Below, piece by piece: positions 45,374-56,287 of a stretch of 64,000 bases of DNA. The DNA lies in contig JAAALK010000289.1 in assembly GCA_019279435.1 (NCBI GenBank), positions 88,567,023 through 88,631,022 on the forward strand, read 5' to 3'. A program made the translations under genes and the position numbers. Under the pieces are notes generated by a model. It made no database searches and was not told where the DNA came from. It worked only from the letters and a program-made list of their open reading frames with translations. The stretch is from Zizania palustris (lineage: Eukaryota > Streptophyta > Magnoliopsida > Poales > Poaceae). Each line of letters starts with the position of its first letter. Within the stretch, counting starts at the first letter, position 1.

Positions 45374-46029
45374 TCAATGACTACCCATATGGAGTCATAC
45401 CCAGCTTGGGTCTTTGGAAGTCCGGTGATGAAGTTCATTCCGATCTCTTCCCATTTCCATCCGGGAACCTTGAGGGGCTGTAACAATCTTGCTAGCCTCT
45501 GATGTTCAGCCTTCACGCAGTGACAGGTGTCACACTCGGCCACAAATTGGGCGATCTCTCTTTTCATGCTAACCCACCAGTATCTCTCTTTTAAGTCCTG
45601 GCACATTTTTGTACTTTTAGGATGGATGGAGTACAAAATATCATGTGCCTCTCTCAAAATTAAGGTCCTCAGTTTTGGCTTGTTTGGTACACACAGCCCG
45701 TTTCCAAACAATACGGTGCTGACCTCATCTTCTGAGAACCCTGGGGCCATGCCCTGCCTCATGTCTATCTTGATCGTGGCTATGTCGGGATGCTCAAGCC
45801 GAGCTTCATGAATCTGGTCAATTAGAATGGGTCTCGCCTCTACAGTGTCAAGATAGGCTCCAGTAGTTATCCTGAGGTTTAATCTCTCCATTTCCATGTA
45901 TAACAAAGGGGCATGATCCTGCACCGTGATGGCATTACAATATCCCTTCGGACTTAAAGCATCGGCCACCACGTTTGCCTTGCCGTGATGGTAGTGAATG
46001 CCTAAGTCGTAATCCTTGATTAGCTCCAA
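45374..46029 (-). pseudogene. RNase H end and integrase of element E (interrupted)
   Basis: The minus-strand stretch has YDLGIHYHHGKANVVADALS, the end of RNase H. A linker follows, then the integrase HHCC finger (HDILYSIHPKSTKMCQDLKE, WWVSMKREIAQFVAECDTCH). The core begins GMNFITGLPKTQAGYDSIWV, with Asn where the first catalytic Asp is expected (normally MDF). The frame ends at VVID, where element G inserted. The rest of integrase is missing from the window. Confidence 0.85.
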
Positions 46030-47369
46030 CCATCGTCTTTGCCTGAGGTTTAGGTCGGCCTGAGTGAAGATCTACTTCAGACTCTTATGGTCTATGAAGA
46101 CTTCGCAACAGTTACCAACAAGGTAATGCCTCCAAATTTGAAGGGCGTGCACTACAACAGCTAATTCCAGGTCATGGGTGGGGTAGTTTAGCTCGTGCGG
46201 TCTCAATTGTCAGGAGGCGTACGAGACTACTTTCCTATCATGCATTAGGACGCATCGTAGACCTTATCGGAATGCACCACAGTAAACATGGAAATCCTTC
46301 TAAATGTCAGGCAATGTCAATTTTGGGGCTGACACTAGCCTCGTCTTGAGGGTCCGTAAGCTTTCCTCACATTTTAGAGTCCACTCGAACTTCTCTCCTT
46401 TCTACAGTAACTTGGTCATAGGCTTTGCGATTTTAGAGAAATTCTATATGAATCTGTGATAATATCCAGCTAATCCAAAAAAACTTTGTATCTATGATAC
46501 GTTTGTGGGCGCCAGCCAATCCATTACTGCCTCCACGGTAGCGGGGTCTACTACGATGCCTTGTGCCGAGATGACATGCCCCAAGAATTTCACTTCTGTA
46601 GTCCAGAACTTGCACCTGCTATACTTGGCGTACAACTGGTGTTCCCTGAGTTTTCCTAGGGTGTAACGGATGTGGGTTTCATGCTCTTCTATGGTCTTGG
46701 AATAAATTAGGATCTCATCAATGAACACTACTATGAATTTATCCAAGTATTCCATGAACACCTTGTTCATCATGTTCATGAAGAATGCGGGGCATTGGTG
46801 AGTCCAAATGACATGACTGTATATTCGTACAACCCATATCAAGATGTGAAGGCCTTCTTGGGTATGTCTTCTTCTCTTATTCTCAATTGGTGATATCCTG
46901 ACCAGGGATCAATCTTGGAAAATATTGTGGCCCCCTTTAATTGATCGAATATATCATCAATCCTGGGTAGTGGGTACTTGTTCTTAATGGTCACCTCATT
47001 TAGTGCCCTATAATCCACACACATCCTTTTAGCCTTATCGTTTTTCTTCTCAACGAAGATGACGGGGGCTCCCCACGGGGAAGTGTTGGGTCTAATGTAC
47101 CCCTTCCCCTCAAGGTCCTCTACCTATTGCTTCATTTCTTCCAATTCATTCGCGGCCATCCGGTAGGGTCGCTTAGAGATGGGGGTGGTCCCGGGCACTA
47201 GATCAATTCTGAATTTGATCTCCCTTTTAGGTGGATTCCTTGCAAATCCTCGGGAAAAACGTTTCGGTATTCTCCGGCTACCGGTACTTCTTCTAGCGCT
47301 ATCCGATTGAGATGGGGTCTCCTGGGCTTTGAGCAGGCATCTGAAAGGTGATGACGACTCCCTCTTCAC
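46030..47369 (-). pseudogene. Reverse transcriptase and RNase H of element E
   Basis: Reading leftward, the RT starts with KFRIDLVPGTTPISKRPYRM, followed after a stop by AKRMCVDYRALNEVTIKNKY and FSKIDPWSGYHQLRIREEDI. There is a frameshift near 46795. The catalytic box at 46714-46725 reads FIDE where FIDD or YFDD is expected, so the second Asp is Glu. LREHQLYAKYSRCKFW and VKFLGHVISAQGIVVDP follow, as in Tekay/Del elements. RNase H is readable with stops to HDLELAVVVHALQIWRHYLV. The enzyme is inactive. Confidence 0.85.
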
Positions 47370-48097
47370 TAGTTAGGGTTACTTTCCTGCTTGCACAATC
47401 TATCACCCCTTTATGCTTGTTTAACCAATCCATCCCTAGGATGAGGTCTAGACCCTTGTAGTCTATAAGGATGGGGTCCACCCAGAAGATTATGCCTTGG
47501 ATATCTACCAATACCCTTGGGCTATAACAGTGGGCTAGGGTCTACTTGTCGGGGGTGTCTATTAATATAGGCCTTGCTAGTTCTAGCTCATTCAAATGAT
47601 GAGTTTTCACAAAACTCACTGATATTTTAGAGTGGGTGGCTCCTATATCGACCAAAAGGACTGTGGATATAGAGTTAGTAGTGAACATACCCATAACAAT
47701 CTCCAGAGAAGCCTAGGCTTCTTCGGCGAAGACGTGGTTGATGCGGGCGCGAACTGCGGTATTCACCACGATCCCTTGAGGGTGCTAGGGGTGAGGGCAC
47801 TGGTGAGAATAGTGGCCCTCCTTGTGGCAGTTAAAGCATATCACAGGCTTGTTGTGCTTGTCACACAGAACCTCGACATTCTTGGCAGGAGCCGGTGGAG
47901 CAGAGGGTCCAGATGGAACAGGACGAGGATTTCGCACACCTGGGTTGCTGACAGATGGAGAGGGTCTTTAAGCGGGGCGTGAATGGAAACTGGGTGCCTG
48001 GGGAGGAGGTGCGAAGCGAGGTCTCTGCACCATCCCTTGATACTGCCTGAAAGCAATCATCCTCTTCTTCTTCAAGTCCACCTTGTTTTGTTTAGTT
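47299..48097 (-). pseudogene. Zinc knuckle and protease of element E
   Basis: A knuckle CFNCHKEGHYSHQC (CX2CX4HX4C) is encoded at about 47800-47842. Protease follows at about 47618-47663 as LLVDIGATHSKIS, where DSGATHSFIS is usual, so the active-site Ser/Thr is Ile. Further left YKGLDLILGMDWLNKHKGVI is the conserved region after the protease. There are stops at about 47950, 47790, 47715 and 47543. Confidence 0.8.
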
Positions 48098-48777
48098 TCA
48101 TGTATGATTGCTTTGTTTACCAACTTCCTCGGGCGCATACTGGGCTAGCCGGTTGAACTCATGCAGGTACTCGGTAACGGTCCTACTTCTTTGCTGCAAG
48201 TCCCAGAACTCTTGTTGCTTCTGAGCAATGACGCCCTCCGGAACATGGGCGGCTCGAAAGGCGGAGGGGAACTCGACCCATGAAACCTTGTGTACTTTTG
48301 GCTGAGTCTCGTGGAAGTTATCCCACCATTCCACAGTGGGTCCCTAAAGCTGATGAGTGGTAAAAGCCACTCACTCTTTGTCTGTGCAGGGCAGAAGGTC
48401 CAACTTCTTGTCTATCATCCTCAGCCAATCACCCGCCTCCATTGGGTTGGTGGTGCTCGAGAACATAGGAGGCCTCACGTGCAAGAACTCAGAGAGTTGG
48501 GATTCGAGGGCGGGTGCAGGGCGGCCTATCTGAGTGGTGGCTCCGGGTGCTGCTGCTGAAGGCAACTCAACTATGCTTGCTTCTCTTGCATCTGCGCCTG
48601 CTGTTACTGCATCTGAGTTAACAAGGTTGCGATCAGCTTGTTCTGATTGGCCATCATCTCAGCTAGTGTGGGATGATTGACGATGGGTGTCTCCCATTGG
48701 CTGGTTGCTCCCCAGTGTGGCTGGTTGTCGGTGTTTTTCCCGTTGCAAGGAGCATCTGAACCCCGATCGTTGGCCAT
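48098..48777 (-). pseudogene. Gag of element E (broken)
   Basis: The start MANDRGSDAPCNGKNTDNQP leads into LAEMMANQNKLIATLLTQMQ, then stops. Another frame from about 48565 gives FLHVRPPMFSSTTNPMEAGD, then DKKLDLLPCTD, the beginning of the Retrotrans_gag domain. Next come VSWVEFPSAFRAAHVPEGVI and FNRLAQYAPEEV. This order is typical of grass Tekay-like gags. Confidence 0.8.
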
Positions 48778-48988
48778 CGTAAAGGTAAGGAGTTCGAGAG
48801 GAAAAACAATTTAGGGGAAATCTTTGCCTAACTTTATTTCTCAAAAGATTTATTCATGGTGGTCTAGAGTTTTACATCCTTTTTCACTTCTTATTTAGTT
48901 CTCACCCACGCCTTATACCGACATGGGCGACACCACAATCATGCAAAAACAAAAAGAACAATCAGACGCTAAATAGCATCTCGGTGGT

Positions 48989-49852
48989 CTAGTCCTCCTC
49001 CTCAGCGCTCTCGGATCGGGTAGCAGCTTGGGGAAGGCTGGGCTCGGGGGAGGGCTCGATCATCGGCTCCGCGGTGCTGGCCAGTGGAGGAGCAGGTGTG
49101 CTACAGGGTCCTACGGATGATGCAGAATGTGCTATCGACTTGGTCCTGGCCGTGGGAGTCCTTATGGCCTTCCTCTTGCGTGGGGGAAGTGTGGAGATCT
49201 CCTCAAGGTCCTTCCTCAACTCATCAACTTGTCACCGGAGTTGAATGTTCCCAACGGCGCTCCACTGGAGATCAGCGACCTGGCGCCGAAGCTCCACGAC
49301 CTCAGTGACAAGGTGGCACCCCTCCTGGACTTGGCGATGTAGATCTCTGTTCTCTCGGGTTAGGCTCTCTGCTTTGTGGTAGCAGTAGTCGATCGTGTCG
49401 TGCTGATTGTCGGTGTCGAGCATGGCCTCGGTATGGAGATGATCCAGGGCCTGAAGTAGATGAGTGCTGCGGGCGATGATGGAGTTGTGGTTGGAGTATG
49501 TGCTGACGTAGATGCTGTGGTGGCTCCCAGGGGTACACATGGGCACGAAGTAGTACGTGGTGTCCCAGAGCTACCCGTTGTAAACCATCCAGAGCTCGGT
49601 GAGGGCCTGAAATGCAGCGCGCTGACTGGCCACCTCAAACGTCAGGCCTCCTATGCTTGTGGTGAAGAAGGGTGGGTGCACGCCGGAAGAGCGGATGGTA
49701 ATGGTGAACTCGCAGGCTCCGTCGTTCACGTCGAGGAAGATCCCGTGGAACTCAGGCTTGTGAATGAACCCTAAGTAATCCATGAGCATGCGAAGCTCAC
49801 GGACTAAGCCATCGCGATCACGAAGGTATCCACCCTTGGTGTGAATAGGCAT
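48989..49852 (-). pseudogene. Extra ORF upstream of gag in element E
   Basis: I do not recognise a named family. One frame of 288 codons, with stops after VYNG (49571) and at 49229-49231, lies between the primer-binding site and gag. It starts MPIHTKGGYLRDRDGLVREL, then has GACEFTITIRSSGVHPPFF and FEVASQRAAFQALTELWMVY. A probable coiled coil (ESLTRENRDLHRQVQEG, then VELRRQVADLQW) and an acidic, proline-rich, Lys/Arg-containing tail follow. A 5' ORF of this kind may be an N-terminal extension of gag or a separate protein. It shows that the element once had a two-ORF 5' half. Confidence 0.6.
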
Positions 49853-49960
49853 CTACAAAAAAAAGTTCGTAAAGATTTTGGAAGGAATGATACTAAGTAG
49901 TTTTTAGAAATATTCGTAATATAAGGCCTAAGGTTCGGTCAGTTTGGCCTCCTATAGTCA

Positions 49961-49977
49961 AGTCGACTTTGATACCA
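49961..49977 (-). other. Primer-binding site of element E
   Basis: The minus strand reads TGGTATCAAAGTCGACT, three bases after the LTR end GCATTACA. It is a variant of the initiator-Met site TGGTATCAGAGC and fixes the LTR boundary and direction. Confidence 0.8.
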
Positions 49978-49980
49978 TCT

Positions 49981-52900
49981 TGTAATGCCCGGAATATAAT
50001 AATTCTAGACTTTATTGAATTTCCAAGGAAAAACAATAAATACAAGACGTTCATCACACGACCGCGTATAATACGCCAATCAAAGGTGGTTCATAGACCA
50101 CATTATTACATAAGTGTTTAAAGGAGAGAGAAACTATGAAAATAAATCCTCTAGATAAACACCTTCTTCCAGTCTTGCGTCTTGACTGGGTCGATACTCC
50201 AGACCATCGTCCTCCTCGTAGTACGCTACCTCTGATGTGGTGAGTCAACGGGGGTGAGTACAATCGTACTTAGCAAGCGACCGAAATGCAAATATAATGC
50301 AAGGTAATAAGAAAGGAAGGTAGTAGCTCATGTTTGTGGAAAAGTACGTTTATAAAGCAATTAATGTGATCATGTTATTAGTACAAAAAATAAATCATGG
50401 GTAAATGCATAATCTTCTACCTCGAGGGGTACAGTCAGCCTGCCCTCGCTCAACAGTCCTTATATGACATTTAGTCATGCAATCATTCATGCAATAGTAA
50501 ACTAACTATGGTGAACATTGCCCAACCCACCCTTGATCGTGGGCACGACTTTTCGAAAAGATTATACTCTGATCAGAGGTGTACTACTGTACCCACAAGG
50601 CACTCATTCCTACATACCAAAGTGTGTCGTGATGACACCATGTCACCCCTAAGGAACTCATGCCAAAACCTTTAGCATGGAATGCACCAACTCAATAACA
50701 CCCTCTTATGGGTTTCATACGGTGCCCCAACGCGTTGGGCCAACGATGTACCCCCTTGAGCCTCATCGGTACAAGCCACCCGTAGGTGTCACTTGCCCCC
50801 TCCAATATGGTGCTTTAAGTTGGAATGCTCCATACCTCCAATTAGGACTTACCCATTAGACTTGTGGTTAGTACGAAATGTTTTGCAACAGATCCTGCAG
50901 ACCAGTCCTTATAGTGCCCTGGGTGCTACCGACCAATGCCCTAGCCTGCATCCGGAACCCACCATGCTTACAACTTAACCAAAACTCCATAACCAACAGA
51001 ATTCTAGGGATGATAGATATAACGGAGAAATCATATAATAGAAACCAACTGACTACGACTCATTTTTACCCTATTGCAGTTGTGTCGATACATTGGACAC
51101 TATCTAATATTTATACTTTACAGGTGACAAGGAGTTTAGGCTCAATAAGCATGGCTTGGGTTTGCACACCAAGGGTGGGGTTCTAATAAATATAGTGTAA
51201 CACTTTTGATTAGACTAATGTAATTATAATCCTATGAGTTATAGCGGTAATTATTAAAAATGGGCTCAATTATGATCAAAATGGGGGTGGTGACTTGCCT
51301 TGATCAGCAAAGGGTGATGGGGGGGGGGCCTCTGGATTATACTCCGATTCCTCGACGGCGACGTAATCTTCTCGATACAAAAAACTCAAATAGAGCAAAC
51401 GATTAATAACTTGAAAATAGCAACACAAAACATATGGATTAAATGGGCTAAGGTTGTAGAGAATTAAATTTAGAATTTTCTGAAATTTGAATGGTGAAAT
51501 TTGGAGTTAAAATGAGTGAGATATGAATTTTTGAAATTTAAATTGAATTTCTGGATTTTATTTAATTAGAAAACAGCCTCTGGTCCACGATGAGCCAGGT
51601 GCACCATGGACAAGCTCATTGTGTGCGTGGACCAGGCCATCCAGGGCCGCAGGATCTAGATCCAGTGGTCGGCAAAGATGCAGGGGTTTTAAATGAAATA
51701 GTGCAGCCGAGATTAAAACAAGCAACCCAAGGACACATGGAAGCTCCAAATCGATGCAGCCACTTAAATGAAAATGGAGCGCCAGGATTAAATCACGAAC
51801 GGGTACGTGGGATCCGATGGCTATCGTCGCGTCCGGCATGTGCTCGGCACGGGGGAAGCCAACGTCTTCGTCCCTAGCGCTGGCCGAAAGGCGGCGAGCG
51901 GCGCACGACGGCGACGACCGATAGAACCCAAAGCAAGTGGATGAAATGGAAAGAGGAGGGAACATGGAGCACGAGGGTACCGAACACGGCAGCGAAGGGC
52001 GACTGACAGCGATCGGCGACGAGAAGGGGTGGCGGGTCTTCTTGGGATGGCGGTGGCGATGGGGTTCCGGTGGTCTTCCGGGCCAATGGAGGGGTGGCCG
52101 AGGATGGGGCGGTGATGCCGATTCTGATGATGCCAACGGCGAGATTGGCATGGTCCTGTGGAGATGGTGAGGGGCGGCCAGAGTGGAAGCAGAGCATTGG
52201 AACTAAAACCTGGCGGCGACGTTCTAGAGTGCGAGGGTTCTGGCGAATGCGTGTGGCCTGGGTGCGGTGAGTGTCGGTGCTTAAATAGGGGTCGTCGGCG
52301 GTGAGTTTGGAAGGCTAAAAGAGGGAAACCCGAGGAGGGATTCCAATTTTACTCCGGTGAGCTTCCATGCGTATGGGTTTTTTCCATAGGGACGAAAACA
52401 CGTCCGATTTCGGGGGGAAAATGATCGCTGGAGATCGGGGATCAAGGTCACGGAGGCCATTTGATGGAAGGTGACCTGCGGCGGCGAATTGGAAAGTGGG
52501 GGTCGCCGGCAAAAGAAAAAAGGGGGTTGCCATGTAGAAGACGGTCCTGACAGGTGGGGGCCACCTGTCAGTGGGTGCTGGCGAAGCTGAGCACGCCGTC
52601 AGGCGAGCCCTAGCGGACAGGGGTTGCGGGTGACTGGCCAGTGAGCCTTTGTGGGGCACAGCAGGGAGAGAGAGAGGGATGATGGCGCTGACAGTGGGGT
52701 CCCACCCGTCGGTGTGTGCAGTCAATGGATTGGGCTGGGCCGAGGCGGATTCGGGGGAGGCGACCCAATATCATTTAAATTTCATTTTCTGATTAAAATA
52801 ATTACAGAAATTGATGGATAAATTTAGAGCTAAAAGCAAAGGTCCTAAAATGTTGTAAAAATTCCCAAAAATATATCTCGGCTTATAGAACCTACCATAC

Positions 52901-53047
52901 TTTTATCAACTCTAGATTTTGATTATTTCTCTATGTTTTGCTTTATTTGGGTGCTTTTACCTTTATTATAATTAAAATAATCCTTTTTATTTTCAGAAAT
53001 TTTATTTTTCACATTTTATTTTACCTTGGTAAATTTCAGGTGTTACA
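49981..53047 (-). repeat. 5' LTR of element E
   Basis: This 3067-bp LTR starts TGTAACACCTGAAATTT at 53047 and ends CCGGGCATTACA at 49981 on the minus strand. A TATA-like CCCCTATTTAAG lies at about 52278-52289. Downstream (51800-52280) there is a very GC-rich leader whose 197-codon minus-strand frame (52151-51558) is probably not a protein. The left 1.8 kb matches the truncated 3' LTR at 6817-8643. CTCCA follows at 53048-53052. Confidence 0.9.
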
Positions 53048-53052
53048 CTCCA

Positions 53053-56000
53053 AGCTACTAGTGGCCTTCGGAAGCGTCAACTTTCAGCTCTGGAAGGAGC
53101 ATCTGAAGAATTTTCCTACAATAGCAATCAACGACCGGTGGTATTCTGACCGGATACTCCGGTGGTTATATGCCGAGGTTGGAGAAAATTCTAGCCTGGA
53201 TGGTCCCCTGCAAGAGATATGGTACAGGAGGGAGGCGGAGGTGACTCCGGACTCAAGTCTGCTCTCAACGCAACTTGGGTTATTGTCTTCAATGGCCAAG
53301 CGCATAAGTATGCGAGACTTGGCGGAGGAGTTCATCACCCTCCATATACCTCCGCTCAGGGCCAACTGGCCTGTTGTGTTCCAGAGCACTTCAGAGGGTG
53401 AGCTTCGAGCTCTAGGTAATACTTCAACGTCTCCTGCATTTAGATTAGTCGTAGAATATCGTTAATTTTCTGAACAGATTGTTACCTTTTTTCAGCGGCT
53501 CCGTTGGCATTGGCTGCAGAGCAGATAGCTTGGGCTACGGAATGGGTGCTCTGAGCCCCTACCACAGTGGAGAACCAGCGGAGGATCGAGCTGGTTGGGA
53601 GCTGGGAATGCTCCAACCGAGTGTGGAGCACGCTCGGAATGGGAGCTCCTCCTCTTCCAAGCTTCGACCAGTAGTTCTAGTCTCTCGAAAGAGGAAGGCT
53701 GCTGTTGGGACCTCTAAGGCTGTGAGGACTCCGATGAAGAAGGCGACACAGAAAGACAAACTCCCTTCACCTCCAGCGTCTCTGTCTTCACTCGAGATCC
53801 AGAGCTCTTCAGAGGAGTAGTTGGAAGAGGAGGATACCTCGGAGGTCCGGATGGGAAAGGAGCTAGAAGCTCTCTTGGTGGAAGGTGGTGAAGAGGATTC
53901 TCGGGTTGAGACCGAGGATCTAGCTCTGGTGGAAGTCAGAGAACCACTGAGAGCGAAAGAGGACTTGGCGATCAGCACCGAACCCACCGGGGTTCAGGGA
54001 ATGGAGCCAGAAGGCCCTGATTGACTAGTGATTGGAGTAGTGGTGATGAAGGTAAGGGCCTCGGCGTCTGCTACTCCGCCCCAAACTTCGGTGGAGGACA
54101 TTGAGGAGTACCTCAGAATGTACGAATTTCTGGGGGATCCTGTAATTCTCCCTCATGGTGTAGATGGAGTAAGCCTTCGATATTTATTTCTTGTTGTACC
54201 TGAAATAATTTCATTGTATTGGCAATATCTTTTTAGATAATTGACGAATACCTTATGTTTGTAGATGCTTTGGAGAGCAATATGGCTCCGGCCCAAGATG
54301 GAGCTTCGGCTCCAGTTGGATATGAGGTTCTGGCAGAAGAGGTAGCTCCGGCTACGACAGTTGCTTTTGTTGGGGCCAATTCAGCTAGGGGGTTCACCCC
54401 TGTAGGGGGATCTACTCAGATGGAGGTGGTGGTCCCTTTGGCTCCTGCACTAGGGAGAGGTAAAGGCAAGACCTGGCATGGGCCTCTCCCTTCTTTGACG
54501 ACGACACCATCGATGAACGAACCTTCGGTGGATGCTTCGGAAGAATACCCCGCCGAAGATGATCAGAGAGCTTTGTCCTAGCTCCCGATATTGCCTCTGT
54601 TCTTGGAGCAACGGACAGGGCTCCGGTGTCTTCTACAGCCCTTTTCGGAAAAAAGCCAAGAGGTTGGCAACTCTGGGCTGGTCTCCACATTGAGTGAGGC
54701 CAGTGGATCGGAGCTAGACCTAGCCCTTGAAAGGGCTACCCTCCAGGCATGCAATAAACATAAAGTACATATAATTCATTGAAATTACATCGTACTTAAT
54801 TTGCTTTTTGCAACAATTTTTTCTTGCTAGAGCGGCAGCGACCTCCAACGAGCTCAAAACTAATCGGCTCTAAAGGAAGGTTACAATGCTTCAAAGGGCC
54901 CTTAAAGGCTCTGAAGACAAGTCCCTGCAATTGGAGGAAGAACTCCTTAAAGAGCAGAGGACGAAGGCCACGATAGAGGAAGCGCTCCAAATGGAGCAGC
55001 AAGCTCATGTCGGCCTAGCTTCTTCGATAAAGGAACTTCAAGCGGAGTGTATGGTGCTGAGGGCTGAAATTGAGAAGCTTCGAGCAGTGGAGGCGTCTTG
55101 TAGAGATAAACTCATAGAACTCCGAGGGTTGCTTCAGCAAGCGCTATCTTAGAAGAATTATTTAATGTCAAAGACAGCTGAACTCTCCTCCATCGCTACC
55201 GAGTTGACAAGGGCTGAGACGAGGTATGGCTTGGCGGCTGATAAGACCATGGACACCCTTAGTGGTGTCCTAGAATATTTCGAAACGGTGTGACTATCTT
55301 CTTCGGCTACGGCAGACAAGCCTCTCGACCGAAATCTAAAGATCTTTCAAGCGGTGGCTAAGATGAAAGGCACCGGAACTCGTTATGGAGAAATCTCCGG
55401 GCAAGTAGCCAGGATCAGAGTCCTTTGTCACCTCGAAGCCGTCGGGGTCTCTATTGCTCTGGTGAAAGGTTCGACGCCACCAAGCTTCACTGATGAAGGC
55501 TTTCTCTGGCCATCATTGGATGTCGCTTCGGCATGGGAAGTCTTTCGAGTGACTTGGAAAGCAGACAACGAAGCTACGGCCAAGGCGTGGATCAACGAAG
55601 CTCGTCGGCAGAGGCAGGCTCAAATGAAGCCTCCGGCTCCAACTCTGCCAACCGCTCTGCCTCCGGACCCAAAGGTCTAGCTTCTAGGGCACTTTATTAA
55701 GTACAAAAGATATTGTAATGTTCTTTTATCTTAGTGAATGAAAAGTCTATAAATGAAAATTCTACGCTTGAATGTTTGTTTTTAGGTTTTGCTACATGCT
55801 TCGGATCCTGATCTCGAAGTATTAGAGCTTAATGAAGGGCTTCGCCAACAATGGGCTATTCTCGAAAGCTTAAGGCCTTATAGGCACTCACGATTTTCTG
55901 TTCCTTGAGGGGAGCATGTAGAAATAGCACCTGATGTTTGTAGCGAAGTACTTTCTTATATTAAAGAAGAGGATAAGGTAGTATCTTCCTCTTCATAATA

Positions 56001-56065
56001 TGTAGATTGGTCCGACTCGGAGTATCAAGTTGAAGACCCAATGGAGGCTAGCTCCGAGTGGCTTC
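53053..56065 (+). pseudogene. Antisense Tat gene of element A, remaining exons
   Basis: It continues from 6816 in register: CEPKPHDGPGDS joins KLLVAFGSVNFQLW, matching SFGSINFRLR of B. Proposed exons end and start at introns 53416-53495, 54169-54236, 54747-54830 and 55675-55785. Protein features in order are LRWLYAEVGENSSLDGPLQE, SMRDLAEEFITLHIPPLRAN, an acidic linker, LERATLQ, a coiled coil (CMVLRAEIEKLRAVEASC), RYGEISGQVARI, a Pro-rich end, and a last exon with LESLRPYRHSRFSVP and VDWSDSEYQ. The second intron has no clear equivalent in B. Stops at 53818, 54022, 54579, 55150, 55291 and, in the last exon, TGA at VP* and TAA break it. It is cut by LTR D after SSEWL. Confidence 0.75.
54747..54830 (+). 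other. Intron in the antisense gene of element A (GC donor)
   Basis: The donor reads CTCCAG|GCATGC where B has TACCAG|GTACGG, and the acceptor is TTCTTGCTAG. It is either a GC-AG intron or a decayed GT donor. The flanking codons match B (LERATLQ before, the coiled-coil exon after). Confidence 0.55.
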
Positions 56066-56287
56066 TGTTGGGGGAAAATACTTCATCATCGGGGTCACTA
56101 CTGCAACAAGGCAAAGGCAGGTGATTTAGTCGAAGGTTTCCAGCATCTAACTCCGGTTATGTATTAGGACAAGTTCGAAGGATAGAGGCGAACTCTAGTT
56201 CGGAGTATATCTTCGAACATTGACTCTTCAGAGAACTTCCTTGCCAACTAAGATGGAAGGCTTATCTTCTTTCTCATTAGATTAGTC
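56066..56287 (+). repeat. Element D: partial Tat-like LTR
   Basis: It starts TGTTGGGGGAAAATACTTC directly after A's last-exon codons. It aligns with the first 220 bases of B's LTR read in element direction, up to CTTTCTCATTAGATTAGTC. There element C begins. The orientation is opposite to A's own LTR, so it is a separate insertion. GCTTC at 56061-56065 is its candidate target duplication. The rest should lie beyond C's far end. Confidence 0.75.

Larger units (their letters stand above)
6817..53047 (-). mobile_element. Element E: Tekay/Del-like gypsy with nested insertions
   Basis: A minus-strand Ty3/gypsy element spans 46,231 bp including everything inserted into it. From right to left it has a 3067-bp 5' LTR, a Met-type primer-binding site, an extra ORF, gag, a zinc knuckle with protease, RT, RNase H and part of integrase. 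There it is interrupted by element G. The left end is part of the 3' LTR. The end of integrase, the 3' untranslated part and about 1.25 kb of the 3' LTR are missing. The LTR beginning TGTAACACC and the RT motifs fit grass Tekay/Del chromoviruses. CTCCA duplications flank the whole. Confidence 0.85.
53048..56065 (-). mobile_element. Element A, right part: Tat-like Ty3/gypsy
   Basis: This continues element A after the insertion of E, starting with the second CTCCA. It contains the rest of the antisense gene and is cut at 56065 in the last exon by LTR D. The gag-pol of A is expected beyond the window. Confidence 0.8.

Noticed and set aside
51558..52197. 197-codon minus-strand frame in the LTR of element E
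   Set aside because: Low-complexity Pro/Ser-rich translation of a GC-rich LTR region with no homologous partner. Kept only as a note on the LTR.
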